From positions 124,001 to 188,000 of the forward strand of contig NZ_JMIP02000013.1 of NCBI RefSeq assembly GCF_000691505.1: DNA of 64,000 bases. The letters run 5' to 3'. Made by a program: the position numbers and the translations under genes. Below the pieces are notes generated by a model, which was not told the origin of the DNA, ran no database searches, and saw only the letters and a program-made list of their open reading frames with translations. Source of the DNA: Halostagnicola sp. A56 (GTDB lineage: Archaea; Halobacteriota; Halobacteria; Halobacteriales; Natrialbaceae). Shown piece by piece: positions 35,285 to 45,290 of this stretch (positions within the stretch are counted from its first letter, which is position 1; every line of letters starts with the position of its first letter).

Positions 35285-36082
35285 TCAGTCCGCGGCCGTG
35301 GGCGAGGAGAGTACGTCGAGTTTTTCCGCGGTATAGCCGAACACGTCGCGGTAGCCGTTGGCCGACATCAAGACGGGATAGAACGGCTCGTCTGCGACCT
35401 GCTCGTCGCCGTCCGCGGCGGCGAAGGAATCGCCTTTCTCGACTCGAGTGAAGTTGTCGACAAACACCTCGTAGGTGTCGGCCTGGTCCTTCCAGATGCA
35501 GTCGACGAGCCGGTAGACCGGCAGCTCGCGGGTCACCGTGTCACCCGGCAGCGCGCCGGTCGCGGTCAGAAACGCCCGCGTGAGACTGTAGGCGTTTTCG
35601 GCGGCGGTTTCGCTTCCCTGCAGTCCGCACTCGACTTCGATCGTATCGATTTCAGTGAACAGCCGCCCCTCCGAGAAGTTCCCCGTCTCTACCATCGCCG
35701 CGACGGGGAGTTGGGGGCAGAGCTTCCGTGCGGTATCGGTCACGGCCTTCACGATGGCGAACGGCTCGCTGTGGCTCTGGGTCGAGTGCATCGAGAATGT
35801 GAGACACCCCTCGAGTTCGTCCGTGAGTTTCGCCGCTAACTGCCCTTCGTGCGTCTCGGCGTTCGGGTCGCCGGGAAACGCGCGGTTGAGGTCCTCGTCG
35901 ACGTACCGAACCTGTTGCTCTAAGGCTCGCTCGTTCGCGACGACGAGTTTAACGGGTCGTTCGACGGACGGCCGTTGCTCGAGCAACCGCTCGACGGCTC
36001 GAACGCCACAGGGCTCGTCACCGTGAACGCCGGCGAGAATAGCCAACTCCGGCGTTCCGGACCCAATCTGTGCAACTCTCAT
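35285..36082 (-). CDS. Succinylglutamate desuccinylase/aspartoacylase-type M14 metallo-hydrolase
   Basis: 265 residues from ATG 36082 (MRVAQIGSGTPELAILAGVHG). The zinc site H-x-x-E is GVHGDEPCG near residues 19-27, with a second His in FSMHSTQSH (about 107). DLNRAFPGD is also typical. The C-terminal domain is a beta-sandwich as in AstE/AspA. It would hydrolyse an N-acyl amino acid amide bond; the actual substrate is unknown. The in-frame ORF extends upstream, but 36082 is where similarity starts. Confidence 0.85.
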   Translation of the reverse strand: MRVAQIGSGTPELAILAGVHGDEPCGVRAVERLLEQRPSVERPVKLVVANERALEQQVRYVDEDLNRAFPGDPNAETHEGQLAAKLTDELEGCLTFSMHSTQSHSEPFAIVKAVTDTARKLCPQLPVAAMVETGNFSEGRLFTEIDTIEVECGLQGSETAAENAYSLTRAFLTATGALPGDTVTRELPVYRLVDCIWKDQADTYEVFVDNFTRVEKGDSFAAADGDEQVADEPFYPVLMSANGYRDVFGYTAEKLDVLSSPTAAD

Positions 36083-36236
36083 TACCAGCAATAGGTTCGT
36101 CACCCTCAAAGGCAGTTCGGTTACGACCGATTTTGGGGCGGTGTGCCGTCGCAAAGAGCACACGAACGTCTACTGTCGGGCGTCTACGTGGAGGGGTGAC
36201 GAACTGTCCGCCAGTGGTCATTCGGTGGTTCGACAA

Positions 36237-36719
36237 TCACTCGAGGCCGTCCGCGTACGCGCGGTCAATTCCTCGAGCCGTCGGGTCCTCGCCGTCGAGG
36301 CGAATCCGCCAGCCGTCGATCCGGTCGGGTGACTCGAGCGCGTTCGTCAGGACGGTCCGAACGTCGAGGACGTCGACCCCGTAGTAATCGTCGGGGACGC
36401 CGCGAAGGTACTCGAGAGCCGTTCGAAACAGCGATCGCATGCCGTTGTCGTCCCGGAAATCGACGTGTTTGTAGGCTCCGGCGGCGACCTGAACCATCCC
36501 GTGGAGGAACGCGCTTTCGGTGCGGCCCCGGCCGTAGTTGTACCACTCGTCCTCGAAGCAATCGTGACTGCGGTGGTACTCGCCCGCGTTGAACAACCGA
36601 ACGCCGTGGACCGTCGCTCGACGGAGCGTGGCGTGTTCCCAGCGCTCGCGGTCGGCGACCCAACCCGAGGGGTTTCCGTCGGGCGGATCGACGGTCGGGT
36701 CGTTCGTGTGTTCGTCCAT
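36237..36719 (-). CDS. DUF309 family protein
   Basis: 160 residues from ATG 36719. DUF309 signature: [26 protein letters not shown] (central His-x-x-x-D/E-x-E pattern), then [15 protein letters not shown]. All-helical. Function is not established in archaea. The N-terminal ~20 residues are Asp/Pro-rich. It lies convergent to nothing specific; the divergent gene is the small zinc ribbon. Confidence 0.88.
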   Translation of the reverse strand: MDEHTNDPTVDPPDGNPSGWVADRERWEHATLRRATVHGVRLFNAGEYHRSHDCFEDEWYNYGRGRTESAFLHGMVQVAAGAYKHVDFRDDNGMRSLFRTALEYLRGVPDDYYGVDVLDVRTVLTNALESPDRIDGWRIRLDGEDPTARGIDRAYADGLE

Positions 36720-36888
36720 GGCGATACCAGCCCGGCAAGCGGAATATCTGTTCGGGTCGACGCCGAGCGAACTCCGGAGCGACGTGTGGGTCATCCGCCG
36801 GAACGCGGCCCGACTCCTCTCGAGCGCTCGAGTTCGAATCCAAAAACGGCCAGAGTCTTTATCCGGGATCCTTCGAAAGTTTCAGCTA

Positions 36889-37044
36889 ATGAAACAGCCG
36901 TACGGTCGGTGCGAGGACTGTGGTGAGCGTCTCTACGAACATATCGACGGCGGATACAGGTGCGGGAACTGCGGCACACGCTACGACGAGTCGGTTTTCG
37001 ATGGCGATTCCGCGTCCGTAGAAGCCGCCGTTTCAGCGAACTGA
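36889..37044 (+). CDS. Small zinc ribbon protein
   Basis: 51 residues from ATG 36889 (MKQPYGRCEDCGERLYEHI). Cys pairs CEDC and CGNC, 15 residues apart, make a rubredoxin/ribbon-type zinc site; the tail is acidic. A weak AT-rich region (tcttta) about 35 nt upstream could be its promoter. Function unknown, but the size and motif agree with the many stand-alone zinc ribbon proteins of haloarchaea. Confidence 0.75.
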   Translation: MKQPYGRCEDCGERLYEHIDGGYRCGNCGTRYDESVFDGDSASVEAAVSAN

Positions 37045-37127
37045 CTGTCCTGACATCTCGTTCGTTTCTCGGCAGTTTTCGGCGGATACGAGCGTGTTCG
37101 CTCGAGAACAGCCTTGAGGACGAAATC

Positions 37128-37146
37128 GGGACGTTTTAACCGTCCC
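37128..37146 (+). promoter_or_regulatory. TATA box of tRNA-Leu within a 6-bp inverted repeat
   Basis: ttttaa at 37134-37139, about 30 nt upstream of the mature tRNA 5' end, is the expected archaeal TATA box. It is flanked exactly by GGGACG (37128-37133) and CGTCCC (37141-37146), a perfect inverted repeat that is probably coincidental or extends TBP/TFB contacts. Confidence 0.55.
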
Positions 37147-37167
37147 GGAGCGAACACCTGCGTGTGT

Positions 37168-37250
37168 GCGAGGGTAGCCAAGCGGCCAACGGCGACGGAC
37201 TCAAGATCCGTTCGTGTAGACGTTCGTGGGTTCAATTCCCTCCCCTCGCA
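37168..37250 (+). tRNA. tRNA-Leu (anticodon CAA)
   Basis: An 83-nt class II tRNA with a long variable arm. The acceptor stem pairs GCGAGGG (37168-37174) with CCCTCGC (37243-37249), followed by discriminator A. The D-loop has AGCGGCC; the anticodon stem ACGGA/TCCGT encloses the loop CTCAAGA with anticodon CAA, reading codon UUG; the T-loop contains TTCAATT. The CCA end is not encoded. No intron is seen. The gene stands alone and no integrase remnant abuts its 3' end. Confidence 0.93.
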
Positions 37251-37415
37251 TCACAGCACGGCGCTCTCGCTCGCATGCGATAGCGACCGGCCACGATGCG
37301 GAAGATCAACACGAAGCGATCTTCCCTCGCAACTTACTACAGAGACCGACCTCGAGCGGTAGCTACACCCCGGTTCGATCAATGCTGTCGCTACGGGACG
37401 ATTCACAATCCGCTC

Positions 37416-38183
37416 TTAGCGCGCGGTCCAGCCGCCGTCGGCCGCCAGACACTCGCCGGTCACGTAGCCCGCGGCGTCGCTCGCCAGAAAGACGACCGGG
37501 CCCGCGATCTCCTCGGGAGCAGCGAAGCGCTCGAGCGGTGTTCGATCCAGAATCGACTGTCGGAGCCGTTCGTTGGCCTCGAGTTCCTCGGTCAGCGCCG
37601 TCGAGACGTAGCCCGGCGCGACGGCGTTGACCCTGACCTCGGGTGCCCAGTCGAGCGCGATGCTCTTGGTGAGCCCGACGAGACCGTGTTTCGAGGCGAC
37701 GTAGGGATGCTGGCGGGGAAGCCCGACGAGGCCGCCGACGCTCGCGACGTTGATCACCGCGCCGCCGTCGCTCTCGAGCAGCGATTCCGCCGCGGCGGTC
37801 GTCACCTCGAAGGCCCCCTCGAGGTTGACCGCGAGCACGTCCTCGAGGCTTTCGGTGGAGATGTCCTCCGGTCGACCGAGCGCGTCGTCCGGGTTGACGC
37901 CGGCGTTGTTGACGACGACGTCAATCCCGCCGAACTCGGCTTCCGCGCGCTCTATCACCGCCGCGACCGCATCGCCGTCGGTCACGTCGGCCACGCTGGC
38001 TTCCGCCGTCCCGCCGCGGGCTTCGATTTCCGCGGCGACCGCCTCGACCTCCTCGCTCGTTCGGGCCGTCGGGACGACCGCCGCGCCGGCAGCGGCCAAC
38101 TCGAGTGCGATCGCTCGCCCGATACCGCGTCCACCGCCCGTTACGACTGCGACTCGGCCCTCGAGATCGAACGCGTCTGTCAT
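37416..38183 (-). CDS. SDR-family oxidoreductase (FabG-like)
   Basis: 255 residues from ATG 38183. Rossmann start VVTGGGRGIGRAIA (residues 13-26), NNAG at about 90-93, catalytic Ser in NVASVGGLVG and Tyr-x-x-x-Lys in YVASKHG. The C-terminus GECLAADGGWTAR is typical of classical SDRs of the 3-oxoacyl-ACP reductase/glucose dehydrogenase type. NADPH-dependent, substrate unknown. A tRNA-Leu gene is just downstream. The longer in-frame ORF upstream of 38183 is not SDR-like. Confidence 0.9.
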   Translation of the reverse strand: MTDAFDLEGRVAVVTGGGRGIGRAIALELAAAGAAVVPTARTSEEVEAVAAEIEARGGTAEASVADVTDGDAVAAVIERAEAEFGGIDVVVNNAGVNPDDALGRPEDISTESLEDVLAVNLEGAFEVTTAAAESLLESDGGAVINVASVGGLVGLPRQHPYVASKHGLVGLTKSIALDWAPEVRVNAVAPGYVSTALTEELEANERLRQSILDRTPLERFAAPEEIAGPVVFLASDAAGYVTGECLAADGGWTAR

Positions 38184-38316
38184 GGATAGGTTTCGACCGC
38201 TCCTACGTACTCGACCGGGCATCTTGATTGCTTTGAGCCGATTTCCGTCGCGGAATTGGGCTCCTCGAGTCGTCGAACCACCACACCTTTTCGCTTCGGC
38301 GTCCGAGATTCGTCCG

Positions 38317-39120
38317 ATGGACGAACTCGAGCGAGCCGACGAGCGGGCGGCGTGTGCGCTTCGCGCGGCGAGAGCAGGTGCTTCGGTCGCCGAGGAGTCG
38401 TTTCGCACGACGCTCGACGTCGAGACCAAAGGCGAGAAGACCGACGTCGTCACGCAGGCGGACCGCGACGCGCAGGACGCCGTCATCGAGGCGATTCGAG
38501 AGGAGTTCCCGGACGACCCGATCGTCGGCGAAGAGGAAGACGCGCTCAAGGAGGTCCCCGAATCGGGGCCGGTCTGGATCGTCGATCCGATCGACGGGAC
38601 GAGCAACTACGTTCGCGGCCTGCGGATCTTCGGCACCGCAGTCGCGGCGGTGATCGACGGCGAACCGGTCGCCGGGGTAACCGACCTCCCTGCACTGGGG
38701 GATACCTACCGCGCCGGACCGGCGGGCGTCTACCGAAACGACCGCGAGATTTCGGTCAGCAAGACCGCGGATCCCGAAGCCGCGACCGTCTCCCCGACGT
38801 TCTGGTGGGACTTCGACCAGCGCGACCAGTACGCCGCGGCCGCCCGCGAGGTCGTCGAACGATTCGGCGACATGCGACGATTCGGCAGCGCCCAGGCCAC
38901 CCTCGCGACGGTCGCCTGCGGCGGTCTCGACGGCACGATGACGAACCTGCCGACCAATTCCTGGGACACCGTCGCCGGCGTCGCGATGATCCGGGAGGCC
39001 GGCGGCACCGTCACGGACCTCGAGGGCGAGCGCTGGCGCCACGACAGCGTCGGGTTGGTGGCCTCCAACGGCGCGATCCACGAGGAACTGCTCGAGGCGA
39101 CGCGAGCGATCGACGACTGA
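38317..39120 (+). CDS. Inositol monophosphatase-family phosphatase
   Basis: 267 residues from ATG 38317. Metal-binding motifs: EEED near residue 70, [12 protein letters not shown] near 90-101, and [15 protein letters not shown] near 212-226. Family members dephosphorylate inositol monophosphate and, in archaea, often also fructose 1,6-bisphosphate. It is divergent from the SDR gene with about 130 nt between them. Neighbours do not clarify the substrate. Confidence 0.9.
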   Translation: MDELERADERAACALRAARAGASVAEESFRTTLDVETKGEKTDVVTQADRDAQDAVIEAIREEFPDDPIVGEEEDALKEVPESGPVWIVDPIDGTSNYVRGLRIFGTAVAAVIDGEPVAGVTDLPALGDTYRAGPAGVYRNDREISVSKTADPEAATVSPTFWWDFDQRDQYAAAAREVVERFGDMRRFGSAQATLATVACGGLDGTMTNLPTNSWDTVAGVAMIREAGGTVTDLEGERWRHDSVGLVASNGAIHEELLEATRAIDD

Positions 39121-39286
39121 GAGTCGACCGGGTGGGCGCCGGCTAAGGCCGACTCGAGCGATACCCGGTCGATTTCGACTCGAGCAATCGATACGTACGG
39201 TCGTGCCGAGCGGCACCGGTGTCGTCCGGCTTCTATCCGCCTGCGAAACCGGAAACTGTAAGCGGTCCCCGCCACGGATATCGGTC

Positions 39287-40414
39287 ATGGACGACCTCAT
39301 CGATCGGTACGGTCCGGTACGAGTCTGGGCCGCGACCGTCGCACTCCTCGCGTCAGCGATCACGCTGGGAGCGATCCTCTTTCCGCAGCGAGTGTACGTC
39401 GATATCATCTGGCAGTACTTCTGGGGACCGGTGGTCGCCGACGCCCACGGCTGGGACTGCGTTACGTGGGCCGGTGGGAATCCGGTCGAGTGTGCGACCG
39501 CGCCGAACGCCGCCGGGCCGACCGCTTCGCCGGGGTACACCTTCCAGTCGTACGCGGGCTACATCCCGACGCTCGTCATCCTGTTGGTCGGGATCATCTT
39601 CATCGTCGACTGGCTTGACATCGACCGATACCGCGCGGGCTTTTACGGCCTGTTCCCGTTCTTCCTGTTCGGCGGCGTGCTTCGAGTCGTCGAGGACGCA
39701 AACGTCGCGGCCTACACCGCGACCGGCGAGCTCCCCATTCAGATGCCCTGGAACGGCATCCTGATCAGCCCGCTCATCTACTTCACTGTCTTCTTCTTCA
39801 CGCTCTTCGCAGTCGTCCTCTCGGTCTGGCTTGAGCGCAACGACTACGTCTCGGGCTATGAGTACCCGCTCGCGGGAATCGGTGCGCTCGCACTCGCGTC
39901 GTCGCTTGGCTATCTGGGATACCTCGCGGTGACGAAATCGTACGTGGAGTTCTACCCCGGTCTGTTGGTCGTTACCCTCGGCGGCGCGACCATCGCGACG
40001 GCGATAACGTGGCTGTTGATACAGCGGTTCGCACCCGGTATCAACCGCGGAACGGAGTACATGGGAATCATCGTCATCTGGGCTCACGCCGTCGACGGCG
40101 TCGCGAACGTCATCGGCCTCGACTGGGCGACCGTCTTCGGTCACGATTACAATCTCATCCCGAAACATCCGATCAACCGCTGGATCGTCAACACGACCGG
40201 CTCCGTCCTCCCCGAAAATATCCTCGCGGTGACGGGCGATGCGTGGCCGTTCTTGCTCGTGAAACTCGCCGCCGCCGTCTTCGTCATCTGGATCTTCGAC
40301 GAGACGGTGTTCGAAGACAGCCCGCGCTACGCGATACTGCTCATGATCACCGTCGTCGCGGTCGGACTCGGCCCCGGAACGCGGGACATGATCAGAGCGA
40401 CGTTCGGCGTCTGA
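39287..40414 (+). CDS. DUF63 membrane protein
   Basis: 375 residues from ATG 39287 ([14 protein letters not shown]). About nine membrane helices, with charged/aromatic motifs characteristic of archaeal DUF63: [28 protein letters not shown], and [17 protein letters not shown]63 is widespread in euryarchaea, with no established function. The next gene, nop5, starts 170 nt downstream under its own promoter, so the two are probably not one unit. Confidence 0.88.
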   Translation: MDDLIDRYGPVRVWAATVALLASAITLGAILFPQRVYVDIIWQYFWGPVVADAHGWDCVTWAGGNPVECATAPNAAGPTASPGYTFQSYAGYIPTLVILLVGIIFIVDWLDIDRYRAGFYGLFPFFLFGGVLRVVEDANVAAYTATGELPIQMPWNGILISPLIYFTVFFFTLFAVVLSVWLERNDYVSGYEYPLAGIGALALASSLGYLGYLAVTKSYVEFYPGLLVVTLGGATIATAITWLLIQRFAPGINRGTEYMGIIVIWAHAVDGVANVIGLDWATVFGHDYNLIPKHPINRWIVNTTGSVLPENILAVTGDAWPFLLVKLAAAVFVIWIFDETVFEDSPRYAILLMITVVAVGLGPGTRDMIRATFGV

Positions 40415-40585
40415 ACTCGAGCACTGTTCTTCCGACTCCTCCTCGTTCGCAGATTGGCGTTCGCAACCGACTCGAGCGCCGCTCTCATACCGTTTACCGA
40501 ACGACCAGCGGCCGTGCGAGCCGACGACGAGCGACCCGACCGGCCGAGCGGGGCCTTTAATCGCGCGCGGCGGAAACGGACGAGC

Positions 40586-41493
40586 ATGACCGAATCATCG
40601 GGATGGTTCGCCCCCCTCGCGGCCGACTCCGACGCGGACGACGATGTGCTCGTCGCCGCGATTCGCGACGGCAGCGCCGACGAACCGGACTCATGGCCCG
40701 ATCGCGCCGTCGGTGAAGGCGCGGTCGAGGACGAGGACGCCTACTACGACCGCCTCCACCGGGCGACGATGGCCGCGACTCGAGCGGCCGTCACCGAGCG
40801 CGAACGAGCCGACGACAGCCAGTTGATCCACGCGATACGCGCGATGGACGACTGCCAGCGGACCGCGAACGAACTCGCAGAGCGGGTCGCGGAGTGGGCC
40901 GGCACGCTCGACCCCGAAGCCGGATCGGGGATCGAGTACGCGCGAGACCTCGCGGCAACCGAGCCCGAACCGGGCGAGACCGCCGTCGTCTCGCTGGCCG
41001 AACAGGTGGTCGACCTCGAGGCGGAAGCCGATGGGTTGCGAGCGTACGTCGAGCAGACGATGCCGACTGTCGCGCCAAATCTGGCCGCGCTGGCCGGACC
41101 GGTACTCGGGGCGAGGCTCATCTCGTTGGCCGGCGGCCTCGAGTCGCTGGCGAAGAAACCGAGCGGGACCGTGCAGGTGCTGGGTGCCGAAGACGCGCTG
41201 TTCGCCCACCTCCGCGGGCACGCTCCCTCGCCGAAACACGGAATCATCTACATGCACGACGGCGTTCGCGGAACGCCCCCGGAAAATCGCGGCTCCGCGG
41301 CGCGCGCCTGGCGGGGAAGCTCTCCATCGCCGCGCGCGTCGATCACTACTCCGGCGAGTACCGACCCGACCTCGAGGCCGAACTGACCGAGCGACTCGAG
41401 ACGATCCGCGCTCGCACCGGCGACGAGTACGACGGCGGGAACGGCAATAGCGGTGCAGTCGAGGGAACAAACGGAGGGGAGATGGATGAGTAA
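40586..41493 (+). CDS. nop5: Nop5/Nop56 C/D-box RNP protein, interrupted by a frameshift
   Basis: Scaffold protein of box C/D sRNPs that guide rRNA 2'-O-methylation; binds L7Ae-sRNA and fibrillarin. From ATG 40586 the frame gives the N-terminal and coiled-coil regions, then the Nop domain core GPVLGARLISLAGG, then KHGIIYMHDGVRGTPPENRGS. At about 41308 (cgcgcc/tggcgg) one base is missing: the next frame continues exactly with LAGKLSIAARVDHYSGEY to stop 41493. Overlaps flpA by 8 nt. As read, the protein loses the end of its Nop domain. Essential in archaea, so a sequence error is the likelier cause. Confidence 0.88.
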
Positions 41494-42127
41494 ACTCCCC
41501 GACGGCATCCAGCGACGGCAGATCGACGGGCAGCAGCGACTCGCCACTCGAGGGGAGTCGGTCTACGGAGAACCGACAGACGGCGAGTGGCGCGCGTGGG
41601 ACCCCCATCGATCGAAACTCGGTGCGATGATCGAACTCGGGATGGACCACGGCCTCGAGGGCGGCGAGACCGTACTGTATCTCGGCGCGGCGAGCGGAAC
41701 GACGGTGAGCCACGTCGCCGATGTCGCGGGGCCGACCTACGCGGTGGAGTTCGCGCCCCGACCCGCCCGCGAACTCCTCTCGGCCGCCGAGTCGCGACCG
41801 AACCTGTTTCCGCTGTTGAAAGACGCCCGCAAGCCAAACACGTACGCCCACGTCGTCGAGTCCGGCGTCGACGCGATTGTACAGGACGTCGCGACGCGGG
41901 GGCAAGCACGCGTCGCGCTCGAGAATCGTCGGTTTCTGGCGGACGACGGCCGCCTATTGCTCGCGATCAAGGCGCGAAGCGAAGACGTGACGCGCGATCC
42001 GGCAGCCGTCTTCGCGGACGCTCGAGACGAACTGACGGAAGATGAGATGGGGTACGAACTCGTCGAGAGCCAGCGGCTAGACGACTACCACACGGATCAC
42101 CTCGCAGTCGTCGCGCGGCCGAAGTGA
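41486..42127 (+). CDS. flpA: Fibrillarin-like rRNA/tRNA 2'-O-methyltransferase
   Basis: 213 residues from ATG 41486, overlapping the nop5 stop by 8 nt. The SAM-binding motif VLYLGAASGTTVSHVADV (about residues 62-79) and YAVEFAPRPAREL are typical; the K-D-K-E-like catalytic residues fit the Rossmann MTase (DARKP, IVQDVATRGQ, LLLAIKARS). It transfers methyl groups under sRNA guidance within the C/D RNP with Nop5 and L7Ae. Operon with nop5 is conserved across archaea. Confidence 0.95.
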   Translation: MSKLPDGIQRRQIDGQQRLATRGESVYGEPTDGEWRAWDPHRSKLGAMIELGMDHGLEGGETVLYLGAASGTTVSHVADVAGPTYAVEFAPRPARELLSAAESRPNLFPLLKDARKPNTYAHVVESGVDAIVQDVATRGQARVALENRRFLADDGRLLLAIKARSEDVTRDPAAVFADARDELTEDEMGYELVESQRLDDYHTDHLAVVARPK

Positions 42128-42215
42128 CCGCGCTCGGTAGCTTTCTCCCCGTTCTGGCCGACCGATGCGGTCGAGTCCAAACCGTATTTACCGCCGCGGA
42201 GTAAACCCACGGACG

Positions 42216-43298
42216 ATGGAACGCGGGTCCTCGGAATCGTTCACACGGATGGGCACACTGGGCATCGAAGAGGAATGTTTCGTCGTCGACGCCGACGGAC
42301 GGCCCACGAGCGGGACGGACGAACTCGTCTACGAACACGACCCGCCCGAAGTGCTCGAGGGGCGACTCGATCACGAACTGTTCAAGTTCGTCATCGAAAC
42401 CCAGACGCCGCTGATCGAGCGCCCCGAAGACGCTCGAGAGGCGCTCCTCGAGATTCGGCGGGCGCTGGTCGAACACGCCGAGGACAACGGCTACCGGATC
42501 GCCGCCGCGGGGCTGCACCCGCTCGCGAAGTGGCGCGAACTCGAACACGCCGAGAAGCCCCGTTACAAGTCCCAGCTCGACCGGATCCAGTACCCACAGC
42601 ACCGAAACACCACTGCGGGCGTCCACGTCCACGTCGGCGTCGACGACGCCGACAAGGCGGTCTGGATCGCGAACGAACTCCGGTGGTACGTCCCGATCAT
42701 GCTCGCTCTCTCTGCGAACTCGCCGTACTGGTGTGGGTTCGACACCGGCCTCGAATCGGCCCGAGCGAAGATTTTCGAAGCCCTACCGAACACGGGGATG
42801 CCAACCCACTTCGAGGACTACGAGGCCTTCGACACCTTCGAGCGTCGGATGCTCGAGACCGACTCGATCCGCGACCGGGGCGAACTCTGGTACGACGTCC
42901 GCCCGCACACCGAACACGGGACCGTCGAGATTCGAACGCCAGACGGACAGGCCGATCCGAACGTCGTCCTCGCGTTCGTCGAGTACGCCCACGCGCTCGT
43001 CGAAGCGCTCGCCGAGGAGTACGAGGACGGAACGCCGGGTCAGCGACACAGACGCGAACTCTTAGACGAGAACAAGTGGCGCGCGATCCGCTACGGCCAC
43101 GACGCGACGTTCATCGACCGCGACCTCGAGGGAACGATCGGATTGGGAGAAGTGGTCGACCGCGAGTGCGAACGGCTCGGAATCGACGGGATCAAAGCCG
43201 TCTACGAGGCCCCGAGCGGGGCCGAATCTCAGCGACAACTGCGACAGACTCGCGGCGAGGACGCGCTCTGTGACTCGTTGTTCCTCGAGACCGAGTAA
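42216..43298 (+). CDS. gshA: Glutamate-cysteine ligase (haloarchaeal GshA)
   Basis: 360 residues from ATG 42216. GCS2-family features: [10 protein letters not shown] near residue 16 (ATP/metal), [18 protein letters not shown] near 130-147, and [13 protein letters not shown] near 236. It makes gamma-glutamylcysteine, the main low-molecular-weight thiol of haloarchaea, which use it without gshB. It follows flpA by about 90 nt with its own short gap. The glutaredoxin-like gene at 33 kb may use this thiol. Confidence 0.93.
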   Translation: MERGSSESFTRMGTLGIEEECFVVDADGRPTSGTDELVYEHDPPEVLEGRLDHELFKFVIETQTPLIERPEDAREALLEIRRALVEHAEDNGYRIAAAGLHPLAKWRELEHAEKPRYKSQLDRIQYPQHRNTTAGVHVHVGVDDADKAVWIANELRWYVPIMLALSANSPYWCGFDTGLESARAKIFEALPNTGMPTHFEDYEAFDTFERRMLETDSIRDRGELWYDVRPHTEHGTVEIRTPDGQADPNVVLAFVEYAHALVEALAEEYEDGTPGQRHRRELLDENKWRAIRYGHDATFIDRDLEGTIGLGEVVDRECERLGIDGIKAVYEAPSGAESQRQLRQTRGEDALCDSLFLETE

Positions 43299-43389
43299 CT
43301 GACTCGTAGCGGAAATCGCGTGCGTTCACCGTGCAAGCGGCCGTCAGCAAACCTTTAACAGTACGGATGACTTTACCTCAACGAGAAAC

Positions 43390-44025
43390 ATGGCTTCGGA
43401 CGAGATCGACGGCCACCAGCCAGACGATTCGGACGATCGCAGCGACGGGCCGACAGGCCCCGACGGGTCTGGCGACCGGCCGCGCGAAACGGCTGCTGAA
43501 GAGGTCGACCAGCGGATCGTCGATCTCCTCTCGTGGATCCTCGATACGGAGACACGAGCGAAAATCTACGTATACTTGCTAGCCAACGCCGGGAGCACGT
43601 CCGAGGAGGTCGCGAAGGGGACCGGCCTCTATCCGAGCACCGTCCGCGAGGCGCTCGCGGAACTGCACGAGGAAGACCGCGTCATCCGTGAAAAACGTGC
43701 CAGCGAGGGCGCGGGAAACAACCCTTACGAGTACACGGCAATTCAGCCGAGTGAACTCGTCGGCGGCGTCGTCGATCAGGTCCAACAGGAACTGAACACC
43801 ATCTTCACGCTCGATCGACTGCTCGATCGGGACGGAACGACGGACCTCGAGAGCGACGAGGACACCGACCCGGTCACGATCACGGTCGACGATGAAACGC
43901 CAGAAGACGAATCGGATGCCGGCGATGCGGGAGAATCCACCGGTGGGGCTGAATTCGACGACGGGGCTGAACCCGACGAGCCGTCCGAGGACGGCGATTC
44001 GTCCACGGGCTCGAGTACGAGCTAA
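43390..44025 (+). CDS. Winged-helix regulator with acidic tail
   Basis: 211 residues from ATG 43390. An acidic N-terminus (DDSDDRSDGPTGPDGSG), then residues 40-125 form a wHTH: RIVDLLSWILDTETRAKIYVY, TSEEVAKGTGLYPSTVREALAELHEEDRVI. The last ~70 residues are Glu/Asp/Ser-rich and disordered. Resembles haloarchaeal TrmB/ArsR-type regulators. A TATA-like ctttaa lies about 35 nt upstream. Target unknown. Confidence 0.8.
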   Translation: MASDEIDGHQPDDSDDRSDGPTGPDGSGDRPRETAAEEVDQRIVDLLSWILDTETRAKIYVYLLANAGSTSEEVAKGTGLYPSTVREALAELHEEDRVIREKRASEGAGNNPYEYTAIQPSELVGGVVDQVQQELNTIFTLDRLLDRDGTTDLESDEDTDPVTITVDDETPEDESDAGDAGESTGGAEFDDGAEPDEPSEDGDSSTGSSTS

Positions 44026-44145
44026 CGGCGCGGTTTTGAAGTGCTGACCGCACTCGAGCGAAACCACCGCTAGAGCGTCTTTTCATTGGGTTGGGCGCCA
44101 TTGCGGCATCAGCGTATCAGCGTGCGAAATCGGACGCCGGCACCC

Positions 44146-45290
44146 TCACTCGTGAATGCCGAGAATCCCCGGGCGCTCGAGTTCGAGGTCTCGGTCGACC
44201 GCTCGAGCGGTCACCGTCGGCCACTGGCCGGTGGTCGTCAGCGGTTCGAACCGTCGTCGGTGACGAGAACGGTCCCCTCGCTTTTGGCCCCCTGGACCGT
44301 CGGATTCCAGGCGTAGGCCATCGGCGTCCGGACGGCCGCCTCGAGGTCCGGCGTGGCGATCCACTCTCGGCCAGCGAATCCGGCAGCACCGCCCTGATGG
44401 TGGTTCTGCCACTCGCCGTCCCAGCCGACCGCGTCGTAGGCGTGCTCGATTTCGGCGAAGACGTCGCCCGCCGTGCCTGCTGCGGCTGAGGTTTTCCTCT
44501 CGCTCGAGTCTGTTTCCACCGAATTTACACCCAAGGTGGCGTACTCCTGCGTAGCCGCGAGGGCCGTGGTCTCGACGCGGGTCGCGGCCTCGTGGCGCTG
44601 CTCGAGCCACTCGGGCGGGTCGAACGCGACGGTTCTGGTACAACTCGCATGCAATCCGTCTCGTTCGGCGGTCACCGAGACGAGCGCGTAGTCGCCCAGT
44701 TGCTCGCGTTTGGGCGTGTAGTGGCGATACGTCGGGGCGCGCTCTGCGCCGCCGACGAGTACCACCGGCGCTTCGATCTCTCGAGCCGAGAGCGCGACTC
44801 GCAGCGCCGAGGCAACCTCGTGTTCGGTGTCCTCGCTTTGCAGTTCGTGACAGACCGCTTCGACGGCGGCGGCCGTTTCGGCACCGAGGTCGCGGTACCG
44901 CTGGCGGTCCTGTTCAGTCAGGGGTTGGCGGAGCGCGCTCGCGTCGACGCGTTCGAACCACGGAATGTCGATATCGGCCGCGGCGTTCTCGCCGGCGTAC
45001 TCCATGAGTGCGTCCTCGAGGTCCGTTTCGTACCACGGAAATCGCTCGAGTTCGGGTGTGTGCTCGAGGTCCGGACACTCCTCTGTGAGGATGCGATCGG
45101 CTTCGATGTTGTCGGCGAGTAGCGTCAGTTCGTCGCCGTCGTAGCCGATCGCCGCGACGCCGGCGTCGGCCGATCGATCGACGACGTTCGACCCACCAGT
45201 GAGCCAGGCGAAGGAGTTCGGCCGCGCGAACCAGATCGAGTCGAGGTCGCGATCCTCGAGGTACTCCTCGAGTCGCTCGAGTTTTTCCAT
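44146..45290 (-). CDS. M24-family (Xaa-Pro peptidase fold) protein, frameshifted near its 3' end
   Basis: From ATG 45290 (MEKLERLEEYLEDRDLDSIWF) the frame gives a creatinase N-terminal domain and a pita-bread fold. Several metal ligands of M24 peptidases appear lost: the two Asp positions read as V-S-V-T and A-S-C-T-R-T (ALVSVTAERDGLHASCTRT), and the usual G-H-G-x-G is NHHQGG. The frame stops at 44238, but with one added T at about 44249 it continues as FEPLTTTGQWPTVTARAV to the natural stop at 44146. So one base is missing in a short T run. It is probably a non-peptidase member of the family. Confidence 0.8.
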
